Shown: positions 20,087-27,771 of the stretch, one piece after another
Position numbering within the stretch: position 1 is the stretch's first letter
Layout: every line of letters begins with the position of its first letter
From: Isosphaeraceae bacterium
GTDB lineage: Bacteria > Planctomycetota > Planctomycetia > Isosphaerales > Isosphaeraceae
Assembly (NCBI GenBank): GCA_031291845.1
Contig: JARLIH010000432.1
Span: forward strand, 1 to 44,423
Reading direction: 5' to 3'
DNA length: 44,423 bases
Program-made: the position numbers and the translations under genes
The notes under the pieces: generated by a model
Databases searched by the model: none
The model's input: the letters and a program-made list of their open reading frames with translations, nothing else
What the model was told of the DNA's origin: nothing

Positions 20087-21858
20087 AACGCAAGATCTTG
20101 TTCGTCGTCTCGTGCGCATTACTGGCGGTCGGCGTTTCCGAAGGAACGGCCGTCGGCCGCGGCTTCGGCGGGGGAGGCGGCCGTGGCTTCGGCGGGGGAG
20201 GCGGCCGTGGCTTCGGCGGGGGTTACGGAGGCGGGTTCCGCGGCGGTTATGGCGGCGGCGAATTCCGCGGCGGCTACGGCGGCGGCGGGTACAGCGGTGG
20301 CTATCGAGGCGGCTACGGCGAAATGGGATCGTTCGGCCGTACCCCGTCGTTCAGTTCACCACGCGTGATCGAGCCTTCGCGGGGATACGGCGAGGGGATG
20401 TCGGGGGGCCGGATCGACTACGGCTCGCGGTCGGGTTCGTACACGACCAATCGCGGTACCACCGTCGACTACGGCGCAGCGGGGGTCGCGGGCCGAGGGC
20501 CCGGCGGGGTGGAGGGAGCCCGGGGTGTCGCCGGGGTCCAGGCGACCACGGCCGGCGGGCGGACGTTCACCGACGTCGGTCGCGCGGGGGGGGTGGTCGG
20601 GCCCGGCGGGAACGCCGTGGGGGGCCGTTCCAATATCGCGGTCGGTACGGGCCCGCGCGGCACGGCCGTGGCGGGCTCGCGCAGCGGCTTCGCGGCCGGC
20701 CCGAACGGCGCGGTCGCCGGGGGAAGGGCCTTCGGGGCCTCGACGTACCGTCCCTACGGGTTCAACGCCTACGGGGGATACCACTCGGGCTGGGTCCACG
20801 GGTACTGGAACGGCCATTACGGCGGGTGGGGCTGGCACAACCCCTACTGGGGTGGCTGGGGCTACGGCGCCGGCTGGGGCTTCGGAGCCGGCCTGGGGCT
20901 CGGCTGGGGGCTCGCCGCGTGGGGGTTCGGCTCCTCCCTCTACGGATGGGGCTATATGCCCTACTACAACCCTTACTACGTCGCGGCGCCGGTGGCGGTG
21001 GCCGTCCCGTATAACTACTCCGTACCGATCGACACCGTCAGCGCCCCCGCGACCGAGACGGTCGTCGACCCGGCGATGGCGCTTTTCGACGCCGGCCGCG
21101 CGTCGTTCCAGCAAGGCAACTACGTCGACGCCCTCACACAGACCGACAACGCCCTGGCGAAGCTGCCGAACGACACAACGCTGCACGAATTTCGGGCGCT
21201 TTGCCTCTTCGCGCTTGGCCGCTACGACGAGGCCGCTGCCACGCTGTATGCCGTGTTGGCCGTCGGACCGGGGTGGGACTGGACGACCATGATCGGCCTC
21301 TATCCCAACGTCGAGGTCTACACGGCGCAGCTTCGTGCTCTCGAAGGCTACTGCAGCGAGCACCCGAAATCCGCCTCGGGCCGGTTCGTGCTGGCGTACC
21401 AGTACCTCACGCAGGGGCACACCGAAGCGGCCGTCGAGATGCTCAAGCAGGTCGTCGCGCGGAAGCCCAACGACACCCTCTCCGCGAAGCTGCTCCAGCA
21501 GCTCGAACCGCCCAAGGAAACACCCGGCGCGACTCCCCCCGCGGCCCCGACGCCGGTCGACACGGCTCCCCCGGCCGGGGCGACGATTGCCGGCACCTGG
21601 AGGGCCCAGCCCGTGGCCGACACGTCGATCGCGCTCACGATCCAGGCGGACGGGCCGTTCACCTGGCAGGTCACCCAGAAGGGGCACAAGCAGCAGTTCG
21701 CCGGCGCGTCGACGTACGGCGAGGGGCTCCTGACGCTGGCCCAGGACAACGGTCCTGCGCTCGTCGGTCGCGTGACCTGGAAGGACCCGACCCACATGAC
21801 CTTCCGCATCGTGGGCGAAGGTCCCGACGACCCGGGCTTGAGCTTCGCCAAGGAGTGA
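20083..21858 (+). CDS. Secreted Gly-rich protein with TPR-like domain
   Basis: A 591-residue exported protein in three parts. After a signal peptide (1-25) comes a very Gly-rich region to about residue 300, beginning with GRGFGGGG repeats and GGYGG units and continuing with Gly/Trp/Tyr segments (HYGGWGWHNPYWGGWGYG). Residues about 320-465 are helical TPR-like repeats (ALFDAGRASFQQGNYVDALTQTDNAL; GRFVLAYQYLTQGHTEAAVEML). After a Pro/Ala-rich linker, the last 95 residues form a small beta domain (GTWRAQPVADTSIALTIQADG). The first Gly codons consist of a 24-bp DNA repeat. The protein is probably located in the envelope or on the cell surface. Coupled by ATGA overlap to the upstream SnoaL-like gene. 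Confidence 0.88.
   Translation: MKRKILFVVSCALLAVGVSEGTAVGRGFGGGGGRGFGGGGGRGFGGGYGGGFRGGYGGGEFRGGYGGGGYSGGYRGGYGEMGSFGRTPSFSSPRVIEPSRGYGEGMSGGRIDYGSRSGSYTTNRGTTVDYGAAGVAGRGPGGVEGARGVAGVQATTAGGRTFTDVGRAGGVVGPGGNAVGGRSNIAVGTGPRGTAVAGSRSGFAAGPNGAVAGGRAFGASTYRPYGFNAYGGYHSGWVHGYWNGHYGGWGWHNPYWGGWGYGAGWGFGAGLGLGWGLAAWGFGSSLYGWGYMPYYNPYYVAAPVAVAVPYNYSVPIDTVSAPATETVVDPAMALFDAGRASFQQGNYVDALTQTDNALAKLPNDTTLHEFRALCLFALGRYDEAAATLYAVLAVGPGWDWTTMIGLYPNVEVYTAQLRALEGYCSEHPKSASGRFVLAYQYLTQGHTEAAVEMLKQVVARKPNDTLSAKLLQQLEPPKETPGATPPAAPTPVDTAPPAGATIAGTWRAQPVADTSIALTIQADGPFTWQVTQKGHKQQFAGASTYGEGLLTLAQDNGPALVGRVTWKDPTHMTFRIVGEGPDDPGLSFAKE
20155..20222 (+). repeat. 24-bp tandem repeat within the Gly-rich coding region
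   Basis: Unit GGCCGTGGCTTCGGCGGGGG plus AGGC, repeated nearly exactly at 20155-20178, 20179-20202 and 20203-20222 (last copy partial). It encodes GRGFGGGG. The near identity at DNA level suggests recent slippage expansion. Confidence 0.85.
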
Positions 21859-21873
21859 CGCCGTTCCGCGGTC

Positions 21874-21912
21874 GAGCGTAATCTCGATAAAGAACAGGTC
21901 GAGATTACGCTC
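21874..21912 (+). terminator. Stem-loop downstream of the Gly-rich/TPR gene
   Basis: Perfect 14-bp arms GAGCGTAATCTCGA (21874-21887) and TCGAGATTACGCTC (21899-21912) with an 11-base loop, starting 16 bases after the stop codon. No U-run follows, so termination or 3'-end protection is inferred from position and stem strength. Confidence 0.55.
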
Positions 21913-22024
21913 CATACCGCTCAAAGACATATCTCTCTTGGGAATGCGGAGGTTCTGACTCCCTTCCCCTCTGCGGGCCATGGTATCGACGACAATGGGT
22001 TTTTCGCCCGAATCAGGCGGGAAC

Positions 22025-22055
22025 CCTCGTTCCCACGCTCCGCGTGGGAACGAGG
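22025..22055. repeat. 13-bp stem palindrome, dispersed-repeat type
   Basis: Perfect arms CCTCGTTCCCACG (22025-22037) and CGTGGGAACGAGG (22043-22055) around a five-base loop CTCCG. The sequence is of the kind seen as a dispersed extragenic palindrome in many bacteria. It occurs once in this window. Confidence 0.65.
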
Positions 22056-22164
22056 ATTTGGCGTCGATGCAACCAAGGAAGACAATCCGTAAACACTAAT
22101 AATTTCTATTAATAGTCTGTGAAGATCGTATTAGACTGATAGCATCTACCACTATTTCGAGTTA

Positions 22165-22196
22165 GCACGCCCGTCGAAGACTCCGGGCGTGCCACC
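22165..22196 (-). repeat. REP-like palindrome, copy B
   Basis: Opposite orientation to copy A: GCACGCCCG (22165-22173) and CGGGCGTGC (22184-22192), followed by CACC. The loop contains TCGAAGACTC. It lies between the convergent Gly-rich/TPR and FadL-like genes. Confidence 0.85.
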
Positions 22197-22253
22197 CCGT
22201 GCGACGTAGGTCTTTGGCTTCCTCTGCGCTGAGGCCGTGTTGCCAGCAGCCGA

Positions 22254-23714
22254 TCATTGCACCAGCGGGCGATCGGCGGCAAGTTCGGCACCTTGCTGGG
22301 CGCGGGGTTGGTCGGGAGCGGCTGGGGCTGGCTGAGCGTTCTCGGCGGACGCAATCGGCTCCGCCTCGTACAGCCCCCCGGAGCCGAAGGTCTCGGCAAC
22401 CGGCGACGCCGCTTGCTTTCGCTTGGCGCCGAACTGGACGTTCAGGCCGAGGACGATCGAGTCGTACTGCGCATCGAGCCGCACGGACGAGCCCGGGACT
22501 TCGAGAATGCGCCCCGCGATGGCATCGCGGAAGCCGTGCATCCACGCCAGCGACAGCGTCACGTCGTCGTTCAGCCGGAGCGAGGCCCCCAGCGTGAGCG
22601 TCTGCTGGATAATCGCGGGAGTCTGCACGTTGAAGAGGGTCTTGGGGTCGGGGATCGGGTTGGTGTTGAACAGGTAGCCGGCGCGCAGGGTCAGGCGGTC
22701 GGTCGCCTGGTACTGCGCCCCTGTCGCCACGGCGAAGACGTTCCGCCAGTCGAGGCCCCCATCGATGACCTTCTGGCCGAAGAGCTCGGAATTGGCGTAG
22801 TCGAAATAGCGCAGGTCGACGTCGATCAGCGTCTTCGGCAGGGCCTTGTAGGCGACGCCCCACGAGTAGATTGCCGGGAGGCTCGCGTGCAGTCCGATCC
22901 GCCGCTCGGCCAGGTTGGGGTAGGTCGCGTTGAAATCCCAGCGCCCTTGCCAGACGGGGCTTTTGTACGAAAAGCCGAAATTCCAGTCCTCGAGCTCGTA
23001 GAGCAGCCCGAGCTGGAATCCGCCGCCCCAGAACGGCTGGGCATTGGTGGCGGCCGGGAACGTCGCCACCAGGCCGCCATCCTTCGGGCCGGGTGCGAAG
23101 AAGGCCGGGGAGAAGCTTACCGTACCCGAGGTGATCACGGGGCCGCCGCCGAACGAGAGGCGATCGGTGAGCCGTACGGAGGCCATCGGCGCCACGGCCA
23201 GCAAGGACATGCTCGAATAGATGGGTCCCACGCCGAAATACTGGTTCGGCAGGCGCGGCGAGAGAATGGGCGTGCCGGTGCTTCCCGGGAAGTTCACGCC
23301 GCCCCCCGCGAGGCCGAAAATGCCGATCCCATACGTGACGGGTGAGTCGTCCGCCATCCGGAAGGCGACGCCCGTGGCCAGGTTCGCCAGCACGCCGCCG
23401 TCGCTCCGTGCCTCGCCGTAACGGTTTGCCGGGGGGAACAGCCCGCCGACCGCGCCAGCCTTGAGCGAGCTTTCGAGGTGGATGCTCGGGATCGTCAGGG
23501 CCGTCCCGAGGAGAAACTCCTGGTTCTCGAGCCCACTGATGTTCGCCGGGTTCCAGTAGCTCGACCCAAAATCGACCGGGGCGGCCGTCGAAGCTCCCGC
23601 CATGGCGCTATTGATGGGACCGGCGCTTGGGGCGATGAGGCCCTGTCCTCGCGCTGGCGAAATGAGGGTCAGCAGAATTACGCATCCCGCCCAGAGCCCC
23701 AGCTGCGTCCTCAT
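22254..23714 (-). CDS. OmpP1/FadL-type outer-membrane transporter
   Basis: A 486-residue beta-barrel of the OmpP1/FadL/TodX family, which lets hydrophobic compounds such as long-chain fatty acids cross the outer membrane. A signal peptide (LGLWAGCVILLTLISPARGQ) is followed by the diagnostic N-terminal hatch sequence GAASTAAPVDFG-like, here AMAGASTAAPVDFGSSYWNPANISGL at about residues 40-65. Alternating beta strands continue through the rest, for example LTLRAGYLFNTNPIPD and VTLSLAWMHGF. After the last barrel strands (VRLDAQYDSIVLGLNVQFGAKRKQ) comes an unusual Ala/Pro/Glu-rich tail of about 60 residues. ATG 23714 with GGAGG eight bases upstream is better placed than the GTG at 23720. It lies next to a sulfatase gene read in the same direction. 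Confidence 0.88.
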   Translation of the reverse strand: MRTQLGLWAGCVILLTLISPARGQGLIAPSAGPINSAMAGASTAAPVDFGSSYWNPANISGLENQEFLLGTALTIPSIHLESSLKAGAVGGLFPPANRYGEARSDGGVLANLATGVAFRMADDSPVTYGIGIFGLAGGGVNFPGSTGTPILSPRLPNQYFGVGPIYSSMSLLAVAPMASVRLTDRLSFGGGPVITSGTVSFSPAFFAPGPKDGGLVATFPAATNAQPFWGGGFQLGLLYELEDWNFGFSYKSPVWQGRWDFNATYPNLAERRIGLHASLPAIYSWGVAYKALPKTLIDVDLRYFDYANSELFGQKVIDGGLDWRNVFAVATGAQYQATDRLTLRAGYLFNTNPIPDPKTLFNVQTPAIIQQTLTLGASLRLNDDVTLSLAWMHGFRDAIAGRILEVPGSSVRLDAQYDSIVLGLNVQFGAKRKQAASPVAETFGSGGLYEAEPIASAENAQPAPAAPDQPRAQQGAELAADRPLVQ

Positions 23715-23815
23715 CGACACCGCCTCCGCGGGAGGTACAGAGACCGCGACCGATCGACCGTAGCGGTTGTATCGGTTTTGCAGGCGTGGTGCTTGAATGC
23801 GATTGACGGCCTGTG

Positions 23816-26197
23816 TTATTCGAGCGCAGCCGTCACGCTCCGAATTGTGCCGTTGAAGCGCCCATCGTCATCCTTGTAGTCATCCACGACCGGAGTGCCA
23901 CCGTCCCTGCCGACGTCCGCACCTTCGTCGGCTGAGAATATGTAAGCGTGAGTCTTCTCGATCCGCCCTTCGGCGACTTTCTTGCCGTTCACGAGGATCC
24001 TTCCCGTCCCCCCCGATCCGGGCTTGCCGCCGTCATAGGCGAATTCGAAACGGATGGTCGCCCTGCCGGGGGGGACGACTTCGGAGGCCGCGACGTCGTA
24101 ACGCTTCAAGCCAAGCCAGTTGTACGTGTAGGAGGGTTTTCCCGCGTTCAGGTACAAGCTCCAGCCGCCAAACCGGCCGGCCTGGCAGAGGATGACGCCC
24201 TCGCCCCCCCCTTCGGGAACGTCGACCTCGGCCGTGATGGCGTGCGAGTGGTTCTTCAGGTTAATGAACACGTTCTCAGTCATACCAGTCATTCCCGCGA
24301 ATACGGTCAACGAGTTCCGTCCCGCCATCAGGTCGGGCCGCCCGACGAGCGCGGCGTTGAGCCGTTCGAGGCTGCGGTCGTCGAGGGGGAGCACGCTGAA
24401 TTTGACCGCTTCCTTCAGGAAGAGAGCCTGCATCTCTTTCAACTTGGCCGGGTTTGTGGCGGCGAGGTTGTTGAGGAGGCTGAAGTCGGTCCGCGTGTCG
24501 TAGAGTTCCCACGCGTCGTCGCGGAGCGAAGCGCGGGGTTTCGCCTCCCAGGGGGCCCTGTGTACGGTGCCCGCCAGCCAGCCGTCGTGGTACAGCGCGC
24601 GATTACCGAAGATCTCGAAATACTGGGTGGTGTGCCGGCTGCCGGCCTGGGGGTTCTCGAACGAATAGACCAGGCTGACGCCCTCGATCGGAGTCTGCGC
24701 GGTCCCATTCACGACTTTCGGCTCGGGCAGGCCGGCCGCCTCCAGAATGGTGGGCGCGATGTCGATGACGTGATGCCATTGCGAACGCACCTCGCCCGAG
24801 CCCTTGATGCGACTGGGCCAGCGGACGACCATCGGATTGCGCGTGCCGCCGTAGTTCGCGGCGACCTGTTTCGTCCAGGTGAAAGGCGTATCTCCCGCGA
24901 CGGCCCAGCCTGCGGCGTAGTGCCCGTAGGAGGAGGGGCCGCCGAGCTCGTCGTAGTGCTTCAGTACGTCCTCGACGGTCTCCTGAACGCCGTTGAAATA
25001 CGTCCCCTCGTTGAACAGCCCGTTCATCCCCCCCTCAGCGCTCGCTCCGTTGTCGCCCACGATGTAGAAGATGAGCGTGTTGTCCTTCTGCCCCAGGTCC
25101 TCGATCGCCTGAACCAACCGCCCAGCCTCGGAGTCGGCGAACTCGCCGTAGCCGGCGAACACTTCCATCTGGCGCGCGAACAGCTTCTGCTCGTCCGAGG
25201 TCAGCTTGTCCCAGTCCTTGATCGCTGCCGGCTTGGGGGCTAGATTTGCGTCCCTGGGAACAACACCGAGCTCCTTTTGCCGCGCCAGGGTCTGCTCGCG
25301 CACCTTGTCCCAACCCTGATCGAACTTCCCCTTGTACTTTGCGATCCACTCCTTCGGCACGTGATGCGGTGCGTGTGTCGCGCCCGGCGCGAAGTAGAGG
25401 AAGAACGGCTTCTCGGGCGTGAGTGCCTTGACGGCCTTGGTCCAGGCGATCGCCTGATTGGTCATGTCGGTCATGAAGTGGTAGTTCGGATCCTTCGGCG
25501 GCTCGACCTGGTTCAAACCGTCGTAGAGCGTCGGCGCCCACTGGTTGGCTTCGCCGCCGATGAAGCCGTAAAACTTGTCGAAGCCCGAGCGCGTCGGCCA
25601 GCGGTTGGTCGGCCCCGACGTGCTGACCTCCCAAGCCGCCGTTTCGTGCGACTTCCCGAACGCCGCGGTCGTGAATCCATTCAGGCGGAGCATCTCCGCC
25701 AGCGGAGCCACGCTGTTGGGGCGTTGACCGGTCTGGCCCGGGAACGCCGTCGCCGTCTCGGTGATCGATCCCATGTTGCAGACATGATGATTGCGCCCGC
25801 TCAGCAACGCCGCGCGCGTCGGCGAGCAGAGCGCGGTGGTGTGAAACTGATTGTACCGGAGTCCGCGGCTTGCGAGCCGCTCGACCGTCCCCATGTGGAT
25901 CGGCCCGCCGAAGACGCTCGACTGGCCGAACCCCATGTCGTCGATCAGCACGTTCAGCACGTTGGGAGCGCCAGCCGGCGCTTTGACTTCGAACCGCGGC
26001 GGCGCCTTCGCGTGCCGGACGTCGAGCTCAGTGATCGGTGGGTACTTGGGTTCCGGGATCGGAAGGACGGTGCGGTCGAGACCGGTCGCCGCTCCGTCGT
26101 TCGCGCGCGCTGCGCGGTGGTGCAGGCCCCCGGCAAGGACGAACACCAAGATTGCGCCGGCCGCGATCCGGACCGACGATCGCTGATCGTTGTGCAT
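23816..26197 (-). CDS. Secreted arylsulfatase (Cys-type, CSPTR)
   Basis: A 793-residue type I sulfatase that hydrolyses sulfate esters, expected in the periplasm. Signal peptide at the N-terminus (GAILVFVLAGGLHHRAARA). Metal-binding LIDDMGFG opens the alkaline-phosphatase-like fold; the active-site motif C124-S-P-T-R should be converted to formylglycine, and the downstream GRNHHVCNMGS and GKSHETAAWE elements fit the long arylsulfatase subgroup. YIVGDNGAS supplies further metal ligands. The C-terminal 200 residues add a beta-sandwich with a concanavalin-like look (TIRFEFAYDGGKPGSGG). ATG 26197 is chosen over the longer frame, with GAGGG five bases upstream. A cognate FGE is encoded at 35417-36445. 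Confidence 0.93.
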   Translation of the reverse strand: MHNDQRSSVRIAAGAILVFVLAGGLHHRAARANDGAATGLDRTVLPIPEPKYPPITELDVRHAKAPPRFEVKAPAGAPNVLNVLIDDMGFGQSSVFGGPIHMGTVERLASRGLRYNQFHTTALCSPTRAALLSGRNHHVCNMGSITETATAFPGQTGQRPNSVAPLAEMLRLNGFTTAAFGKSHETAAWEVSTSGPTNRWPTRSGFDKFYGFIGGEANQWAPTLYDGLNQVEPPKDPNYHFMTDMTNQAIAWTKAVKALTPEKPFFLYFAPGATHAPHHVPKEWIAKYKGKFDQGWDKVREQTLARQKELGVVPRDANLAPKPAAIKDWDKLTSDEQKLFARQMEVFAGYGEFADSEAGRLVQAIEDLGQKDNTLIFYIVGDNGASAEGGMNGLFNEGTYFNGVQETVEDVLKHYDELGGPSSYGHYAAGWAVAGDTPFTWTKQVAANYGGTRNPMVVRWPSRIKGSGEVRSQWHHVIDIAPTILEAAGLPEPKVVNGTAQTPIEGVSLVYSFENPQAGSRHTTQYFEIFGNRALYHDGWLAGTVHRAPWEAKPRASLRDDAWELYDTRTDFSLLNNLAATNPAKLKEMQALFLKEAVKFSVLPLDDRSLERLNAALVGRPDLMAGRNSLTVFAGMTGMTENVFINLKNHSHAITAEVDVPEGGGEGVILCQAGRFGGWSLYLNAGKPSYTYNWLGLKRYDVAASEVVPPGRATIRFEFAYDGGKPGSGGTGRILVNGKKVAEGRIEKTHAYIFSADEGADVGRDGGTPVVDDYKDDDGRFNGTIRSVTAALE

Positions 26198-26525
26198 GGA
26201 ACCCTCGTCGCCACAGGGACGGTACGATTGGAGTGGCGAGTTCGAAGGGCAGCGGCCACGCGGGCGCATTTCACACGAGAGCGCACAAAACGGCTATGAC
26301 GTGTTCGCGTCTGATCGACCCCACCGGGCCGCCTATCATACGGGAGGGTTCGCTCGTCGGCAAGAAAACGGACCGGTCGTCCAGGACGATTGCGGAGTCG
26401 CGTGATCGGGGTCTTCGGCAGGTTCTGGGTGGCACGCCCGGAGTCTTCGACGGGCCTGGGGGAACGAAGGGGGGATGGTGCGTTTCATGCATCCTACAAG
26501 GAGAAGCACGGAACGGCAAACCGCG
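26198..26525. other. Intergenic region with REP-like copy C
   Basis: About 328 bases upstream of the CSPTR sulfatase and downstream of a small minus-strand ORF. REP-like copy C is at 26428-26458. I see no ORF with coding character and no clear promoter boxes. Confidence 0.5.
26428..26458 (+). repeat. REP-like palindrome, copy C
   Basis: GGTGGCACGCCCGG followed by AGTCTTCGACGGGCCTGG. Same orientation as copy A; the right arm has diverged (CGGGCCTGG rather than CGGGCGTGC). Confidence 0.8.
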
Positions 26526-26753
26526 CTAGTTGGACGAGGCCCGCAAAAGCCGATCGTGCCACGGGGGGAGCAAGGCCGCCTGGGCCTGCTCGTAGGCGAG
26601 ACGGTAAATGTCGTGCATCGACCAGCCGGCATCCGAGGGCCGTGCGCAGACCGGCACGGGACAGACGGCAAAGGCGGACGGCGACACCGTGGCAGGCGCT
26701 CCACGAAGAGGAGAGAGAACCAATCCCTCGCCGAAGTACGGTTCGCGCATCAT
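26526..26753 (-). CDS. Small hypothetical protein, 75 residues
   Basis: A short ORF starting MMREPYFGEGLV, with GGAG about nine bases upstream of ATG 26753. The C-terminal half is a plausible amphipathic helix (HDIYRLAYEQAQAALLPPWHDRLL). No signal peptide, Cys pair or known domain is seen. It stands alone. I list it because the end of the protein looks like genuine coding sequence and a ribosome-binding site is present; it could still be chance. Confidence 0.4.
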   Translation of the reverse strand: MMREPYFGEGLVLSPLRGAPATVSPSAFAVCPVPVCARPSDAGWSMHDIYRLAYEQAQAALLPPWHDRLLRASSN

Positions 26754-27129
26754 GATGAGTCGCTCCGCCGCGGGCGAGTTCCCTCGCCGTCCCACTGAAT
26801 CTCTATCATCATTATCGACTACCTACTGTTTGCGCAGTGATGTTTTCCTCAAGACCCGGCCGCGACGCGAGCAGGTCGTCGTGAAAACGAGACAAACCCC
26901 GCCACGAGACAACGTCGGAAAAACCAGCGCGATCGTCCTGGGCGGACCTCCGCAAGATCACCAAAAGCAGCATGTTAATCAGGATGGCTAACTTGATAAG
27001 CGCATTATTTTTTGTGGATTCGATATTGCTCTGCCATCCGTCCTTGGGATAAGCTGGGTCGGAAACTCTGCTGGGGGAAGGACCCGGGCGGGGTGACTGG
27101 CCAAAACGTCCAAAAGGAGGAGCACCACG
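26754..27129. other. Intergenic region upstream of the Cys/Met-rich gene
   Basis: About 376 bases. Section 26975-27035 is sharply A/T-rich for this genome (TTGATAAG, then ATTATTTTTTG) and is the likely promoter region for the plus-strand Cys/Met-rich gene, though no pair of boxes with good spacing can be fixed. The last bases carry a strong AAAAGGAGGAG ribosome-binding site at 27112-27122. Confidence 0.5.
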
Positions 27130-27600
27130 ATGAGCAGCGCTATGATGATGGATCGAGCGGGACTGGCCACGCCGGGGATGACCACTGCCGGCGCCGGCAC
27201 GATGACCGCGCCGGGATCCGTGCCTACGGGCATGAACATGATGATGGTTCCCCGCTGCACGGTACGGATGGAAAAGTGCGACGGGGGCATGAAGATTGTC
27301 TGCACGTGCGATGACACGATGTCCGCGGGGATGATGCAAAACCTCTGCACGATGCTGGCCGGCGGCATGTGCAGTTGCTGCGCGGTGATGAACGGCATGG
27401 TCGCCTGCTGCTGCAACCTGATGATGGGCATGTGCCGTTGCGAGATGATGGACAACGGGGTCCGCATCACCTGCACCAGTGGCGACAAGGCGTGCTGCGC
27501 AATGATTCAGGCGTGCTGCGACAACATGACCGCCATGATGAAGGCGGGTTGCATCTGCTGCGTCATGCTGGGAAACATGCCCGTCTGCTGCAGTTGCTAA
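27130..27600 (+). CDS. Cys/Met-rich protein, 156 residues, possible metal-binding
   Basis: A remarkable small protein with 24 Cys and 30 Met by my count, about 35% of its residues. The first 40 residues are Met/Gly/Thr-rich without Cys. From residue 43 on, Cys occurs singly, in pairs and once as a triplet (CTC, CSCC, ACCCN, CRC, ACC, CICC, VCCSC), spaced with Met-rich helical-looking stretches (NLMMGM, MTAMM). There is no signal peptide and no CxxCH haem motif. The second half seems built of two related Cys blocks. The composition suggests binding of soft metals such as Cu(I), or a disulfide-rich structural role; both are inference. A very strong Shine-Dalgarno (AAAAGGAGGAG, seven bases before the ATG) and a strong terminator at 27637-27677 argue for a highly expressed single gene. 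Confidence 0.85.
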   Translation: MSSAMMMDRAGLATPGMTTAGAGTMTAPGSVPTGMNMMMVPRCTVRMEKCDGGMKIVCTCDDTMSAGMMQNLCTMLAGGMCSCCAVMNGMVACCCNLMMGMCRCEMMDNGVRITCTSGDKACCAMIQACCDNMTAMMKAGCICCVMLGNMPVCCSC

Positions 27601-27636
27601 CCGACCCGACCGGGCGGTAACCGCTGAGCCAGCAAA

Positions 27637-27677
27637 ACGGCCGGAACGTCTTCCTCGGAAGAAGACGTTCCGGCCGT
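27637..27677. terminator. Bidirectional terminator between convergent genes
   Basis: Perfect 17-bp arms, 27637-27653 and 27661-27677 (beginning ACGGCCGGAACG), around a seven-base loop. On the plus strand it follows the Cys/Met-rich gene by 36 bases and is trailed by GATCGTTT. On the minus strand it follows the DUF1501 gene and is trailed by TTTGCT. It can serve both convergent genes. Confidence 0.8.
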
Positions 27678-27771
27678 GATCGTTTGAGCGACGGTCCAGG
27701 TAACACGCTCGTGCAATCTTGTAGGACCGGCCCGCGTTGGGCGTAACCGCTGCCTGAACCTCGCCCACGGT

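Larger units (their letters stand above)
21859..22253. other. Convergent intergenic region with three stem-loops
   Basis: About 395 bases between the Gly-rich/TPR gene (plus) and the FadL-like gene (minus). It holds a 14-bp stem at 21874-21912, a 13-bp stem at 22025-22055 and REP-like copy B at 22165-22196. The section 22085-22150 is markedly A/T-rich. No gene is supported. Confidence 0.6.

Noticed and set aside
20356..21981. Minus-strand ORF of 541 codons opposite the Gly-rich/TPR gene
   Set aside because: No domain; explained by G/C-rich codons on the plus strand.
27016..27027. -10 boxes for the Cys/Met-rich gene (TGGATT or GATATT)
   Set aside because: Spacing to TTGATA at 26993 is 16 with a poor match or 23 with a better one; neither is convincing.
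26812..27768. Minus-strand ORF of 318 codons covering the Cys/Met-rich gene
   Set aside because: His/Ala/Gly-rich translation is the complement of Met codons; the plus strand has the strong ribosome-binding site and terminator in the right places.
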